Below the pieces are notes generated by a model. That model was not told where the DNA came from. It saw nothing but the letters and a program-made list of their open reading frames with translations, and did not search any database. Position numbers and translations under genes: made by a program. Below, piece by piece: positions 18,642 to 27,570 of a stretch of 64,000 bases of DNA. Each line of letters opens with the position of its first letter. Position 1 is the first letter of the stretch. Source of the DNA: JACVRM01 sp963817375. GTDB taxonomy: Bacteria > Actinomycetota > Thermoleophilia > Gaiellales > Gaiellaceae. The stretch spans positions 124,001 to 188,000 of the forward strand of contig CAWFOB010000001.1 of the NCBI GenBank assembly GCA_963817375.1, in the 5' to 3' direction.

Positions 18642-19657
18642 CGGACGCCGACCGGCAGCGAGGCCGCGACCTTGGCGGTCAGGTCGACCAGCCGGCACGA
18701 GTAGCCCCACTCGTTGTCGTACCAGCCGAACACCTTGGCCATCGTCCCGTTCGCCATCGTCAGCTCGCTGTCGAAGATGCACGAGTACGCCGAGTGCTGG
18801 ATGTCGGTCGAGACGAGCGGATCGTCGGAGAAGCGCAGGATCCCGTCGAGCCGGCCTCCGGCCGCCGTGCGGAATGCCTGGTTGATCTCCTCGGCCGTCA
18901 CCTCGCGGGACAGCCGGACGACGAAGTCCGTGATCGACCCCGTCGGGACCGGCGCGCGCACCGAGATGCCGTCGATCTTCCCCTTCAGCTCGGGCATGAC
19001 GACGCCGATCGCCCGCGCGGCACCGGTGGTCGTCGGGATCAGGTTGATCGCAGCCGCCCGGGCGCGCCGCAGGTCCTTGTGCGGGAAGTCGAGGATGACC
19101 TGGTCGTTCGTGTACGCGTGGATCGTGGTCATGAAGCCCTGTTCGATCCCGAACGCGTCGTGGAGGACCTTGGCCATCGGCGCGACGCAGTTCGTCGTGC
19201 ACGAAGCGTTGGAGATGATGTTGTGCTTCTCCGGGTCGTACTCGTCGTCGTTGACGCCGAGGACGAACGTCGCGTCCGGCTCCTTGGCCGGCGCCGAGAT
19301 GAGGACCTTCTTCGCGCCGGCGTCGAGGTGCTTCTGCGCGCCGGCTCGGTCGTTGAAGTGCCCCGTCGACTCGATCACGAGGTCGACGCCAAGGTCGCGC
19401 CACGGCAGGTTCGCCGGATCGCGCTCGGCGAGCACCTTGAGCTCGGTGCCGGCGGCTGTGATGAGGCCGTCGCCGACCTCGACACGCTGCGGCAGCGGGC
19501 CGAGCACCGAGTCGTACTGGAGCAGGTGCCCCATCGTCCTCGCGTCTGCGAGGTCGTTCACGGCCACGATCTCGAAATCGCCGTTGCGCTCGAGGTGCGC
19601 CCGGAAGAAGTTGCGTCCGATGCGGCCGAAACCGTTGATGCCTACGCGCGTTGTCAT
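18638..19657 (-). CDS. gap: Glyceraldehyde-3-phosphate dehydrogenase, type I (339 aa)
   Basis: The NAD-binding start TTRVGINGFGRIGRNFFRA and the catalytic SCTTNCVAP are present, along with the C-terminal WYDNEWGYSCRLVDL. It oxidises glyceraldehyde 3-phosphate with phosphate to 1,3-bisphosphoglycerate. ATG at 19,657 is chosen over the upstream in-frame start because an ideal AGGAGG lies seven bases before it. It is the first gene of the gap-pgk-tpiA-gpmI operon. The promoter must lie in the 119-bp gap shared with the divergent acyl-CoA ligase. Confidence 0.96.
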   Translation of the reverse strand: MTTRVGINGFGRIGRNFFRAHLERNGDFEIVAVNDLADARTMGHLLQYDSVLGPLPQRVEVGDGLITAAGTELKVLAERDPANLPWRDLGVDLVIESTGHFNDRAGAQKHLDAGAKKVLISAPAKEPDATFVLGVNDDEYDPEKHNIISNASCTTNCVAPMAKVLHDAFGIEQGFMTTIHAYTNDQVILDFPHKDLRRARAAAINLIPTTTGAARAIGVVMPELKGKIDGISVRAPVPTGSITDFVVRLSREVTAEEINQAFRTAAGGRLDGILRFSDDPLVSTDIQHSAYSCIFDSELTMANGTMAKVFGWYDNEWGYSCRLVDLTAKVAASLPVGVR

Positions 19658-19776
19658 CTCTCGCCTCCTGGAGTCGATCGCTTCCGAGTCTAGTAAGACG
19701 CCCTCCACGCCGATCCGGGGTTTCCCCGTATGTGGGGTGTGGACACACCCGCCCCGATCGGTGGGATAGTCGAGCC

Positions 19777-21288
19777 GTGCCGCTCGACACGCTCGCCGCG
19801 CGCCACGCCCGCTACCGGAGCAGCGAGCCGGCGGTCGTCTGCGGGCCGCACCGGCTCACGCACGACGAGGTGAACCGCCGCGCCAACCGCACGGCGAACG
19901 CGCTGCTCGGCCTGGGTCTCGCGAAGGGCGACCGCGTCGCGCTCGTGCTCGACAACTGCCTCGAGCTGCTCGACCTGTACGGCGCCGCGATGAAGACCGG
20001 CATCGTCGTCGTCCCGCTGAGCCCGCTGCTCCGCGCCGGGGGGCTGCGGCAGCTGCTCGCCGACTCCGGCGCGTCGGCGGTCGTGACGGCGCCGCGGCTG
20101 GCGCCGGAGCTCGAGCGGGCTCGCAGCGAGCTCACGATCGACCACTGGCTGGTCGCCGGCGCGGCGGAGGGATACCGGCCGCTCGACGAGCTGACGGCCG
20201 TTGCCTCGGACGAGCAGCCGCCCGACGCCGGCCTGCACGACGACGACCCGTTCAACGTGATCTACAGCTCCGGGACGACGGGCGACCCGAAGGGCATCGT
20301 GCACACGCACCGGATCAGGGAGGCGTACGCGACCGGCTTCGCGAGCTCGTTCCGGATTCACCGCGACAGCGTCGTGCTGCACGCAGGCTCACTCGTCTTC
20401 AACGGGTCGTTCGTGACGCTGATGCCGGCGCTCTACCTCGGCTGCCCGTACGTCCTGTTGCCCGCATTCGACCCGCGCGCGATGATCGACGCGCTCGCGG
20501 CGGAAGGGGTGACGCACGTGATGACCGTCCCGTCGCAGCTCGTCGCCCTGCTCCAGCACGACGACTTCGACGAGGCGCACCTGCCCCGGCTGGAGATGAT
20601 CGGATCGCTCGGCGCGCCGCTCCTGCTCGAGCACAAGCAGGAGCTGATGCGGCGGCTGCCGCGCCGCCTCTACGAGCTGTACGGCCTCACCGAGGGCTTC
20701 GTCACCATCCTCGACCGCGAGGACGTCGATCGGAAGCCCGGGTCGGTGGGCGTGCCGCCGCCGCTCTACTCGCTGAAGATCCTCGGCCCGGACGGCGCCG
20801 AGCTGCCGCCCGGCGAGGTCGGCGAGATCGCCGGTCGCGGGCCGATCACGATGCCCGGCTACCTCGGGCGGCCGGACCTCACAGCCGACACGCTCGTCGA
20901 CGGCTGGATCCTGAGCGGCGACCTCGGCTACGTCGACGACGACGGCTTCCTCTACCTGGTCGACCGCAAGAAGGACCTGATCATCTCGGGCGGCGTCAAC
21001 GTCTATCCGCGCGACATCGAAGAGGTCGCCGTGCAACATCCCGACGTGCTCGACGTCGCCGTGTTCGGGGTGCCCGACGAGAAGTGGGGCGAGAGCCCGA
21101 TCGCCGCAGTGCGGCTGCGCCCGGGCGCGCGCGACGATGCCGAGGCGCTCCGCGAGTGGATCAACGCGCATGTGCCTGCGCGCTACCAGCGTGTTCGCGA
21201 GGTCGTCGTACGCGAGGACTTCCCGACGAGCGTCGCCGGCAAGACGCTGCGCCGCGTCATCCGCGAGGAGTACGCAGCGCGCCCGTGA
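19777..21288 (+). CDS. AMP-forming acyl-CoA ligase (503 aa)
   Basis: The ANL-superfamily motifs are complete: IYSSGTTGDPKGIVHTH (phosphate-binding loop), YELYGLTEG, DGWILSGDLGYVDDDGFLYLVDRKKD (hinge) and GKTLRRVIREE with the catalytic Lys. It would activate a carboxylic acid to its CoA thioester; chain length or aromatic preference cannot be judged. GTG at 19,777 gives the expected N-terminus. Its stop overlaps the GTG of the next hydrolase, beginning a four-gene operon. Confidence 0.9.
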   Translation: MPLDTLAARHARYRSSEPAVVCGPHRLTHDEVNRRANRTANALLGLGLAKGDRVALVLDNCLELLDLYGAAMKTGIVVVPLSPLLRAGGLRQLLADSGASAVVTAPRLAPELERARSELTIDHWLVAGAAEGYRPLDELTAVASDEQPPDAGLHDDDPFNVIYSSGTTGDPKGIVHTHRIREAYATGFASSFRIHRDSVVLHAGSLVFNGSFVTLMPALYLGCPYVLLPAFDPRAMIDALAAEGVTHVMTVPSQLVALLQHDDFDEAHLPRLEMIGSLGAPLLLEHKQELMRRLPRRLYELYGLTEGFVTILDREDVDRKPGSVGVPPPLYSLKILGPDGAELPPGEVGEIAGRGPITMPGYLGRPDLTADTLVDGWILSGDLGYVDDDGFLYLVDRKKDLIISGGVNVYPRDIEEVAVQHPDVLDVAVFGVPDEKWGESPIAAVRLRPGARDDAEALREWINAHVPARYQRVREVVVREDFPTSVAGKTLRRVIREEYAARP

Positions 21289-22136
21289 CGGAGAGCCGCT
21301 TCGTCGAGGCGAACGGGATTCGCCAGCACTACCTCGACGCCGCCGGCGACGGCCCGGTGCTCGCGCTCGTGCCCGGTCTGACGGCGAACGCGCACTCGCT
21401 GGACGGCCTGCTCGCCGCCGGGCTCGCCGACCGGCTGCGCGTACTGGTCTTCGACGCGCGCGGCCGCGGGCTGACCGAGCGGCCGGAGTTCGGCTACCGG
21501 ATGGAGGACCATGCCGCAGACGTGCTCGGCGCGCTCGACGCGCTCGGCCTCGACCGGGTCGTGCTCGGAGGGCACTCGTTCGGCGGGCTGCTGACCTACT
21601 TCGTTGCCGCCAACCATCCCGAGCGGGTCGCGAAGGCCGTCGTGCTCGACGCGCCCGCGGAGATCGACCCGAAGATCCTCGACCAGATCGCGCCGTCGCT
21701 CGCGCGGCTCGACCGGACGTTCGCGTCGTGGGACGAGTACGACGCCTTCATCCGCTCGTTTCCGTACTGGGAGGGCTTCGAGTGGAACGACGAGATCCAG
21801 GCGTACTACCGGGGCGACGCGGAGGAGGCCGCCGATGGCTCCGTGCACGCCCGCGCGCGGCCGGAGGTCATCCGTGCGGTGATCGAGGGCGAGCTCGCCG
21901 TCGACTGGCTCGAGACCGTCACGCGGGTGGCGTGTCCGACCCTGCTCGTGCGCGCCACGCGCCCGTTCGGGCCACCGGGGTCGGGCCCGATCGTCCCCGC
22001 CGACAGCGCCCGCCGAACCATCGATCTCCTCCCCCAGGGTCGCCTCGTCGAGGTCGACGGCAACCATGTGACGTTCGTCTTCGCGCCGTTAGCGAGAATG
22101 ACCGTCGACGCCATCGTCTCCTTCGTCCTGGAATGA
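21285..22136 (+). CDS. Alpha/beta hydrolase (283 aa)
   Basis: The N-terminus ESRFVEANGIRQHYLDAAGDGP is typical of small-molecule ester or C-C bond hydrolases. VLGGHSFGG provides the nucleophile Ser (about 88), and the His is in EVDGNHVTFVF. A cap domain lies between about 120 and 205. Translation is coupled to the acyl-CoA ligase before it and to the M24 gene after it through GTGA/ATGA overlaps, so the three proteins probably act on one substrate class. It could be a thioesterase or lactonase. Confidence 0.85.
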   Translation: MTESRFVEANGIRQHYLDAAGDGPVLALVPGLTANAHSLDGLLAAGLADRLRVLVFDARGRGLTERPEFGYRMEDHAADVLGALDALGLDRVVLGGHSFGGLLTYFVAANHPERVAKAVVLDAPAEIDPKILDQIAPSLARLDRTFASWDEYDAFIRSFPYWEGFEWNDEIQAYYRGDAEEAADGSVHARARPEVIRAVIEGELAVDWLETVTRVACPTLLVRATRPFGPPGSGPIVPADSARRTIDLLPQGRLVEVDGNHVTFVFAPLARMTVDAIVSFVLE

Positions 22137-23272
22137 CCGACTTCGTCTTCTACGGTGACACCGAGCGCTCGCACGCGATGCGGCACGAGCTGCCCGTGGT
22201 GATCGGCGACCCGTTCCTGCTCGCGATCGTCGACGAGCGCCTGCACTTGGCGGTCAGCTTCCTCGACCGCGAACGGGTGGTCGAGGCGGTCCCGGACGCC
22301 GTCCTCTACGACTACAGCGATCTCGGCTTTGGAGAGCTGCGCCTGAGCGGCCGCAGCCTCTTCGAGATCGAGGTCGAGCTGGCCTCGCGTACGGCCGCGG
22401 CGATCGGCCTCCGCGAGGCGGTTGCCGATCCGGACATGCCGTTCTCGATCGCCGACCGGCTGCGGGCGGACGGCATCACGCTGCACCTCGACCAGCCGGC
22501 GGTCGCCGCGCGGCGGCGGTCGAAGTCGCCGTCCGAGCTCGCCGGCATCCGCCGGGCACAGAAGGCGGGCAACGCCGGACTGCGCGCGGCGGCGGCGGTG
22601 CTCGCCGGGGCCGAGGTGGACGGAGACCGGCTGGTCGTCGACGGCGAGCCGCTCACGGCGGAGATGGTGCGCGCGGCGCTGCGCGAGGCCTGTGCGCAGC
22701 ACGGCGCTCCGGCTCCGCCCGACGTCATCGTCGCGTCGCCCTGGCAGGGCGACGGCGGCCACGAGGCGGGGTACGGCCCGCTGCCCGCGAACCTGCCGAT
22801 CATCGTCGACCTGTGGCCCCGCGACGAGGAGTCGGGCTGCTGGGCGGACTCGATGCGGACGTTTGTCGTCGGCGAGCCGCCGGAGAGCGTGCGTGAGGCG
22901 GCGCGCGTCGTCCGCGACGCCGTGGAGGCCGCGCGCGCCGCGGTGCGGCCCGGCGTCACCGGGAAAGAGATCTACGACGCGGCCGCCGACGTGATCGAGG
23001 CGGCCGGCTACGAGAGCCAGCGCACGGTCGGCGGCGGCGTCCCCGACACCGGCTTCCGGGCATCGCTCGGCCACGGCGTGGGCCTGGCCGTCCACGAGGA
23101 GCCGATCCTGGGCCTCGCCGGCCACAGCCCGCTGGTCGCAGGGGACGTGATCACGCTGGAGCCCGGCATCACCATCCCGGGCGGCGGCGAGGTCTGCTTC
23201 GAGGACCTGCTGGTCGTCACCGACGGCGGCAGCGAGACGCTCACGGACTTCCCGTACGACCTCGCGCCGTAG
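22133..23272 (+). CDS. M24 (creatinase/Xaa-Pro peptidase-like) metallohydrolase (379 aa)
   Basis: An N-terminal creatinase-like domain (1-165) is followed by a pita-bread domain. The five metal ligands appear to be present: Asp in IIVDLWPRD and Asp in CWADSMRTF, His in LGHGVGLAVHEEP, Glu in ITLEPG and Glu in CFEDLL. The usual D-x-G at the first site reads D-L-W, which is unusual but seen in divergent members. It may act as a peptidase or as a C-N hydrolase. It is the third gene of the acyl-CoA ligase operon. Confidence 0.85.
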   Translation: MTDFVFYGDTERSHAMRHELPVVIGDPFLLAIVDERLHLAVSFLDRERVVEAVPDAVLYDYSDLGFGELRLSGRSLFEIEVELASRTAAAIGLREAVADPDMPFSIADRLRADGITLHLDQPAVAARRRSKSPSELAGIRRAQKAGNAGLRAAAAVLAGAEVDGDRLVVDGEPLTAEMVRAALREACAQHGAPAPPDVIVASPWQGDGGHEAGYGPLPANLPIIVDLWPRDEESGCWADSMRTFVVGEPPESVREAARVVRDAVEAARAAVRPGVTGKEIYDAAADVIEAAGYESQRTVGGGVPDTGFRASLGHGVGLAVHEEPILGLAGHSPLVAGDVITLEPGITIPGGGEVCFEDLLVVTDGGSETLTDFPYDLAP

Positions 23273-23275
23273 CGC

Positions 23276-24379
23276 ATGCCCGACGGGGTCGCGGCCGCCA
23301 CGAGCGCGATCAATCCGATCGGCGATCATTCACGGGCGCGGCGCCTGGCCAAGGTCGTCGGCTGGATCGCCGTCGCGGCTGTCGTGCTAGGTGTCCTCGA
23401 CGCGCTGGGGATCGACGTCGGCGGCTGGCTGGCGGGCGTCTGGGACACGCTGGGGGCCGTCTCCGTCCCGTACCTGATCGGTGCGGTGGCGCTGGTCAGC
23501 GTGCAGATCGGGTGCACGGCGATTGCCTGGCTCTTCATTCTGCGCGCGGGCTACCCCCACGCCGAGATCCGGTTCGCGCCGATCCTGACGGGATATGCGG
23601 TCGGGACGGCCCTGAACTGCGTCCTGCCGGCGAGCCTCGGGACGTTCGTGATGCTCTTCATGTTCGTGGCGATCATCCCGGGCGCGACGTACGCAGGCGT
23701 GTTCGCCGCCTACCTCGTCCAGCAGATCTTCTTCGTCGTCATGGGTGCACTCGTGTACGTCGTGCTCTTCGCGACCGTCCCGGGCTCCTTTTCCGTCGAG
23801 CTCGGCGGGCTGCGCGAGCACCCGGCTCTGACGGCGTTCATCGTCGTCGGAGTCGTACTGCTGCTCGTCGCCGTCGGGCGCGTGTTCATCACCAGGCTGC
23901 GGAAGCTGTGGGAGGACGCCAAGCAGGGCGGCGCGATCCTCTCCTCGCCGCGGGAGTACCTCGTTCGAGTGGTGCTGCCGTCCTTCGCCGGCTACCTCGC
24001 GAAGCTCGGAGTGATCGCGGTCATGCTCGCGGCCTTCGCGATCCCGGTCTCGTTCAACTCGGTGACGCACGTCGTCGCCGGCAACTCGATCGCGAGCAAC
24101 ACCGCCGTTACTCCGGGCGGGGCAGGAGTCACGGAGGCGATCACCGCCGTCGCGCTCAAGGGCTACACCGACGCGCGCACGGCGACTGCGTACTCAGTGG
24201 CCAGCCAGCTCGTCACGAACTCCTGGAAGATCGCGTTCGCGCTGATTCTCGTCCTGGCCGTGTTCGGCTGGACGAACGGCAGAGCGTTACTCAAGACCTC
24301 CTACGGCGAGGCGAGGCAGCGCGCCGCCGAGCACCACAAGCACGCGGAGACCACTGCCGAAGATCCGGCTGCCACGTGA
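23276..24379 (+). CDS. YbhN/UPF0104-type integral membrane protein (367 aa)
   Basis: Seven or eight hydrophobic helices are visible from about 28 to 340, with the family-typical stretch NSIASNTAVTPGGAGVTEA near 275-295 (PGGxGxxE). The family includes lysylphosphatidylglycerol synthase transmembrane regions and putative lipid or glycan flippases. It starts three bases after the M24 stop, so it is in the same operon. The C-terminus is a short charged tail (EARQRAAEHHKHAE). A second relative occurs at 37,255. Confidence 0.83.
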   Translation: MPDGVAAATSAINPIGDHSRARRLAKVVGWIAVAAVVLGVLDALGIDVGGWLAGVWDTLGAVSVPYLIGAVALVSVQIGCTAIAWLFILRAGYPHAEIRFAPILTGYAVGTALNCVLPASLGTFVMLFMFVAIIPGATYAGVFAAYLVQQIFFVVMGALVYVVLFATVPGSFSVELGGLREHPALTAFIVVGVVLLLVAVGRVFITRLRKLWEDAKQGGAILSSPREYLVRVVLPSFAGYLAKLGVIAVMLAAFAIPVSFNSVTHVVAGNSIASNTAVTPGGAGVTEAITAVALKGYTDARTATAYSVASQLVTNSWKIAFALILVLAVFGWTNGRALLKTSYGEARQRAAEHHKHAETTAEDPAAT

Positions 24380-24410
24380 CCGTCACCGTCCTGGCCGAGG
24401 GCTCGCAGAG

Positions 24411-26000
24411 CTAGGCCTCGGACCCCACCGGGCGCGGCACGGCGAGGGCGTCGCCGATGTCGGCCGCACCGGCGGTCTCGCGCAGCGGGACGTCGCGCAG
24501 GAGCCAACTCAGGCTGAATGCCACGACCATCACCGCGGCCGCCGTCAGGAAGACCGGATGGAGCGCGACGGCCACGGCCGTGCCGTACACCGCGTGGATC
24601 ACGGGCGGCAGGTGCTGGATGGCAGCGGGGCTCGCGTGCGCCGGCGCATGTACGCCGGCCGGGAGACGACGTGCAAGCTCGCGCCCCAGCTGGTTCGTGA
24701 AGATCGCGCCGAAGACGGAGACGCCGATCGAGCCGCCGATCTGCCTGAACAGCGTCGCGCCTGAGGTGGCGACGCCGAGCAGCCGGTGATCAACTGCGTT
24801 CTGCGCGGCGAGCACCAGCACCTGCATGACAAGCCCGAGGCCGAGGCCGAGGAGCAGCATGTAACCGGCCGCGACCCTCGTCGGCGTCGCGACGTCGAGC
24901 GTCGAGAGCAGGTACAGCCCGACGGCCGCGATTGCCGTGCCGACGATCGGAAAGACGCGGTAGCGGCCGTAGCGCGAGATCAGGAAGCCGCTTCCCGTCG
25001 AGGTGACGAGGACGCCGAGCATCATCGGCGTCATGAGCAGCCCGGACTCGGTGGCTGTGTGGCCCTTGACGATCTGCAGGTAGAGCGGGATGAACGTCAC
25101 CGAGCCGAAGAGCGCAAAGCCGACGACGAATCCGATCGCGCTCGTTGTTCTGAACGTCATGTTGCGGAAGAGCTCCGGCGGCAAGATCGGCTCTTCGGCG
25201 CGCGACTCGACGAACGGGAAGAGCGCGAGCAGCGCGACGCCGCCGCCGATCGCGGCCAGCATTCCCGGCGCGTCCCAGGCGTAGCTCGTGCCGCCGAGGC
25301 TGGTATAGAGGATGACGGCCGACAGCCCGGCCGCGAGAACGACCGCGCCGAGCCAGTCGATCCGGTGCCGCGTCGTCACCTGCCGCGAGCGGAAGGCAGT
25401 GGCGATCACCGCCAGCGCCACAAGGCCGAGCGGCAGGTTGACGTAGAAGATCCAGCGCCACGAGAGCTTGTCGACGAAGAATCCGCCGAGCAGCGGACCG
25501 GCAACGACGGAGACGCCGAAGACGCCTCCGAACATGCCCTGGTAGCGGCCGCGCTCACGCGGCGCCACGAGGTCGCCGACGACGGCCATCGACACGACGA
25601 TCAGGCCGCCGCCGCCGAGCCCCTGGACTGCTCTGAAGGCGATCAGCTGGGGCATGCTCTGGGCCAGCCCGCACAGCGCCGACCCGATGAGGAAGAGAAC
25701 GAGCGCGACCTGAAGGACGCGCTTGCGACCGTAGAGGTCGCCGAGCTTCCCGTACAGCGGCCCGGCCACGGTCGACGCCAGCAAATACGAGGTCACGACC
25801 CAGGAGAGGTGCTCGAGACCGCCGAGGTCGCCGACGATCGTCGGCAATGCCGTCGACACGATCGTCTGGTCGAGCGACGCGATGAACAGAACGAGGAGCA
25901 GCGCGCCGAAGATCAGCCCCCGCTGACGCGCCGGCGTTCCCGTCACCGAGGCGCCGCCCGACTGCGCTCCCGTCGTCCGTGCATCTGCTGTCGTGATCAT
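24411..26000 (-). CDS. MFS drug efflux transporter, DHA2 (14-TM) family (529 aa)
   Basis: Fourteen membrane segments are predicted. DHA2 signatures include LDQTIVSTALPTIVGDLGG (motif D1), GKLGDLYGRKRVLQVAL (motif A) and GPLLGGFFVDKLSWRWIFYVNLP (motif C and after). It would export hydrophobic compounds in exchange for protons. The ATG at 26,000 has a strong AAAGGAGA ribosome site and lies 52 bp after the third repeat of the NGGCAGCG array (26,045-26,084). It is convergent with the YbhN-like gene. Confidence 0.93.
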   Translation of the reverse strand: MITTADARTTGAQSGGASVTGTPARQRGLIFGALLLVLFIASLDQTIVSTALPTIVGDLGGLEHLSWVVTSYLLASTVAGPLYGKLGDLYGRKRVLQVALVLFLIGSALCGLAQSMPQLIAFRAVQGLGGGGLIVVSMAVVGDLVAPRERGRYQGMFGGVFGVSVVAGPLLGGFFVDKLSWRWIFYVNLPLGLVALAVIATAFRSRQVTTRHRIDWLGAVVLAAGLSAVILYTSLGGTSYAWDAPGMLAAIGGGVALLALFPFVESRAEEPILPPELFRNMTFRTTSAIGFVVGFALFGSVTFIPLYLQIVKGHTATESGLLMTPMMLGVLVTSTGSGFLISRYGRYRVFPIVGTAIAAVGLYLLSTLDVATPTRVAAGYMLLLGLGLGLVMQVLVLAAQNAVDHRLLGVATSGATLFRQIGGSIGVSVFGAIFTNQLGRELARRLPAGVHAPAHASPAAIQHLPPVIHAVYGTAVAVALHPVFLTAAAVMVVAFSLSWLLRDVPLRETAGAADIGDALAVPRPVGSEA

Positions 26001-26044
26001 CGCGTCTCCTTTCGAGGTCTCTGTGACGGCACGCTCGCGAGACG

Positions 26045-26084
26045 CGATGCCATGCCGCTGCCACGAGGCCGGCCTCCGCTGCCG
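26045..26084 (-). promoter_or_regulatory. Triple NGGCAGCG operator, site A (MFS promoter)
   Basis: On the minus strand the octamers are CGGCAGCG (starting 26,084), TGGCAGCG (26,063) and TGGCATCG (26,052). Start-to-start spacings are 21 and 11 bp, and the last unit lies 52 bp before the ATG. The same architecture recurs at 27,528-27,567, 30,509-30,548 and 32,246-32,285. Confidence 0.75.
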
Positions 26085-26136
26085 CCGAGGGCACCGGGGA
26101 CGACGCCTTCGGCGCCGCCCCCGAGCTGTCAGTGAC

Positions 26137-26292
26137 CTAGCCTCTGATCCGCCTGTGCCGGCGCGGTCGCTGGACACGCTTCACGGCAGGGCGCCACGAC
26201 AGGAGCCGCTTGCCGATGCCGGCATAGACCATCAGCAGCACCGCCGCCAGCGAGGCGAGGGCGGACGTGAGTGTCGGATCGAGCGTTTGCAT
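26137..26292 (-). CDS. Small single-span membrane protein (51 aa)
   Basis: MQTLDPTLTSALASLAAVLL starts a protein with one hydrophobic helix (about 10-26) and a strongly basic tail (KRVQRPRRHRRIRG), giving an Nout/Cin orientation by the positive-inside rule. The ATG at 26,292 is preceded by GGAGGGG at ideal spacing, which supports translation. It begins 18 bp after the HdeD-like gene in the same operon. I do not recognise the family; short single-span proteins of this layout are common in actinobacterial stress operons. It is too short for most gene finders. Confidence 0.65.
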   Translation of the reverse strand: MQTLDPTLTSALASLAAVLLMVYAGIGKRLLSWRPAVKRVQRPRRHRRIRG

Positions 26293-26310
26293 GGCTGCCC
26301 CTCCTCTCCG

Positions 26311-26931
26311 TCACCCGTGCACGAGCGGCTTCGCCCGCATGAGCGACCCGCTGTGCTCTTTGACGTCCTCGACGACGCTGCGGAGCTCCCGCGCGAGCGC
26401 GAGCTCGAAGATCCCGTCGACGATCGCGAAGGTCGCGACCAGCGCAAGGAGCGCCAGCGCGCCCTCGCCGGGCTTGACGAACATGATCACGCCGAACGCT
26501 CCGATGACGATGCCGTTGAGCGCGACGAGCAGAGACTCCGACGTGCGCAGCGGCAGCGTGACGGCGCCGCCGACCTGCGCGATGCCCGCTGCGATCGCCC
26601 AGATGGCGATTGCGTAGAGGAGCGCCGTCGCCGACAGGTCGGGCCAGCCGAGCACGACCAGGCCGATGCCGAAGCCGATTACCGCCTGGATCGCGACCCA
26701 GAGCCGGAGCCGGCCCGACTCCTTGGGGAGCCTGAACGCGGCGTAGGCCGACAGCGATCCGTAGACCAGCCCGAACGCGCCGACCAGTGCCGTCATCGTG
26801 GCGAGGCCGAGGTCCGGCCAGACCAGCAGGACGACACCGAACACGATCGAGGTGACGCCGAGGGTCGCGATGGCCTTCCAGATGTGGGCGAGGTAGTTCT
26901 CGCCCTGTTCGATTGTTGCTTGGATGCTCAT
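26311..26931 (-). CDS. HdeD/DUF308 family membrane protein (206 aa)
   Basis: Six regularly spaced hydrophobic helices occur with the family's repeated pattern (GVTSIVFGVVLLVWPDLGL, IGFGIGLVVLGWPDLSA, VIGAFGVIMFVKPGEGAL). HdeD in Escherichia coli protects against acid stress; the family role elsewhere is unknown. The ATG at 26,931 follows GAGGAGAACC. It lies ten bases after the coiled-coil gene, so both would be driven by the operator at 27,528-27,567. Confidence 0.9.
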   Translation of the reverse strand: MSIQATIEQGENYLAHIWKAIATLGVTSIVFGVVLLVWPDLGLATMTALVGAFGLVYGSLSAYAAFRLPKESGRLRLWVAIQAVIGFGIGLVVLGWPDLSATALLYAIAIWAIAAGIAQVGGAVTLPLRTSESLLVALNGIVIGAFGVIMFVKPGEGALALLALVATFAIVDGIFELALARELRSVVEDVKEHSGSLMRAKPLVHG

Positions 26932-26941
26932 GGTTCTCCTC

Positions 26942-27478
26942 TCAGTTGGGCCGAGCAGCGTCGGCCTTGCGCTTGAGCTCGTCCAGTGCTGCGAGGACGC
27001 GCTTCTTCCTGTCACGCCACGTGTCGCCGACAGCGGCGCGGACTCCGGCGAGGCTCTCGCCGATTGCGAGCCGGCGGCGCCTCAGGTCGGCGATCACCTT
27101 CTCGCTCTCTTCGCGGGCGGCACCGGTCTTGGCGGCGGCGTTCGCCTGCATGCGTTCCATGAACGCGTCCCAGTCGTCGAGCTCCGCCTCGACCGCCTCC
27201 ACGAACTGCTTGCGGTCGTCGGCGATCTCCGCGTCGAGGCGGTGCTCGGCGATGTTGAGCTCGTTCTCGAGGACCTGGAGCTGCGCCTGGTACGGCGCCT
27301 CGTACTCGCCGGGGCGGCGGATCGCCTCGGCGTCTGCCGCCTCGTCCTCCTGCCGGAGCGTCTCGAGGTAGCGCTGGATTCGCGCCGGTGCCTCGGCCGC
27401 GCCGTCGTACGATCGCGCGTCGAGCGCCTCGATGCGGCCCTTCAGCTCCTCGAGTCGATTGTCGATCGCAGTGGGCAC
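26942..27478 (-). CDS. Coiled-coil protein (178 aa)
   Basis: The protein is highly charged and nearly all helical. Heptad-like text runs through most of its length (NRLEELKGRIEALDARS, QVLENELNIAEHRLDAEI, ARE..KVIADLRRRRLAIGES, RKKRVLAALDELKRKA). No catalytic motif is seen. It resembles apolipoprotein-like or phage-shock-like helical proteins only in general character. GTG at 27,478 has a textbook AAAGGAGG eight bases upstream. It is the first gene of a three-gene operon with the HdeD-like and 51-aa membrane proteins. Confidence 0.8.
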   Translation of the reverse strand: MPTAIDNRLEELKGRIEALDARSYDGAAEAPARIQRYLETLRQEDEAADAEAIRRPGEYEAPYQAQLQVLENELNIAEHRLDAEIADDRKQFVEAVEAELDDWDAFMERMQANAAAKTGAAREESEKVIADLRRRRLAIGESLAGVRAAVGDTWRDRKKRVLAALDELKRKADAARPN

Positions 27479-27527
27479 TTGCGGGCCTCCTTTCGTTGCT
27501 TGCGGGTCGTCGCAAGCGTCGCCGGGG

Positions 27528-27567
27528 CGCTGCCATGCGACTGCCACGCGCTCGGGCGGTGCTGCCG
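27528..27567 (-). promoter_or_regulatory. Triple NGGCAGCG operator, site B (coiled-coil/HdeD operon)
   Basis: On the minus strand the octamers are CGGCAGCA (starting 27,567), TGGCAGTC (27,546) and TGGCAGCG (27,535), with spacings of 21 and 11 bp. The last unit is 57 bp before the GTG start at 27,478. The array fills the short gap right after the regulator gene's stop codon. Confidence 0.75.
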
Positions 27568-27570
27568 TCG

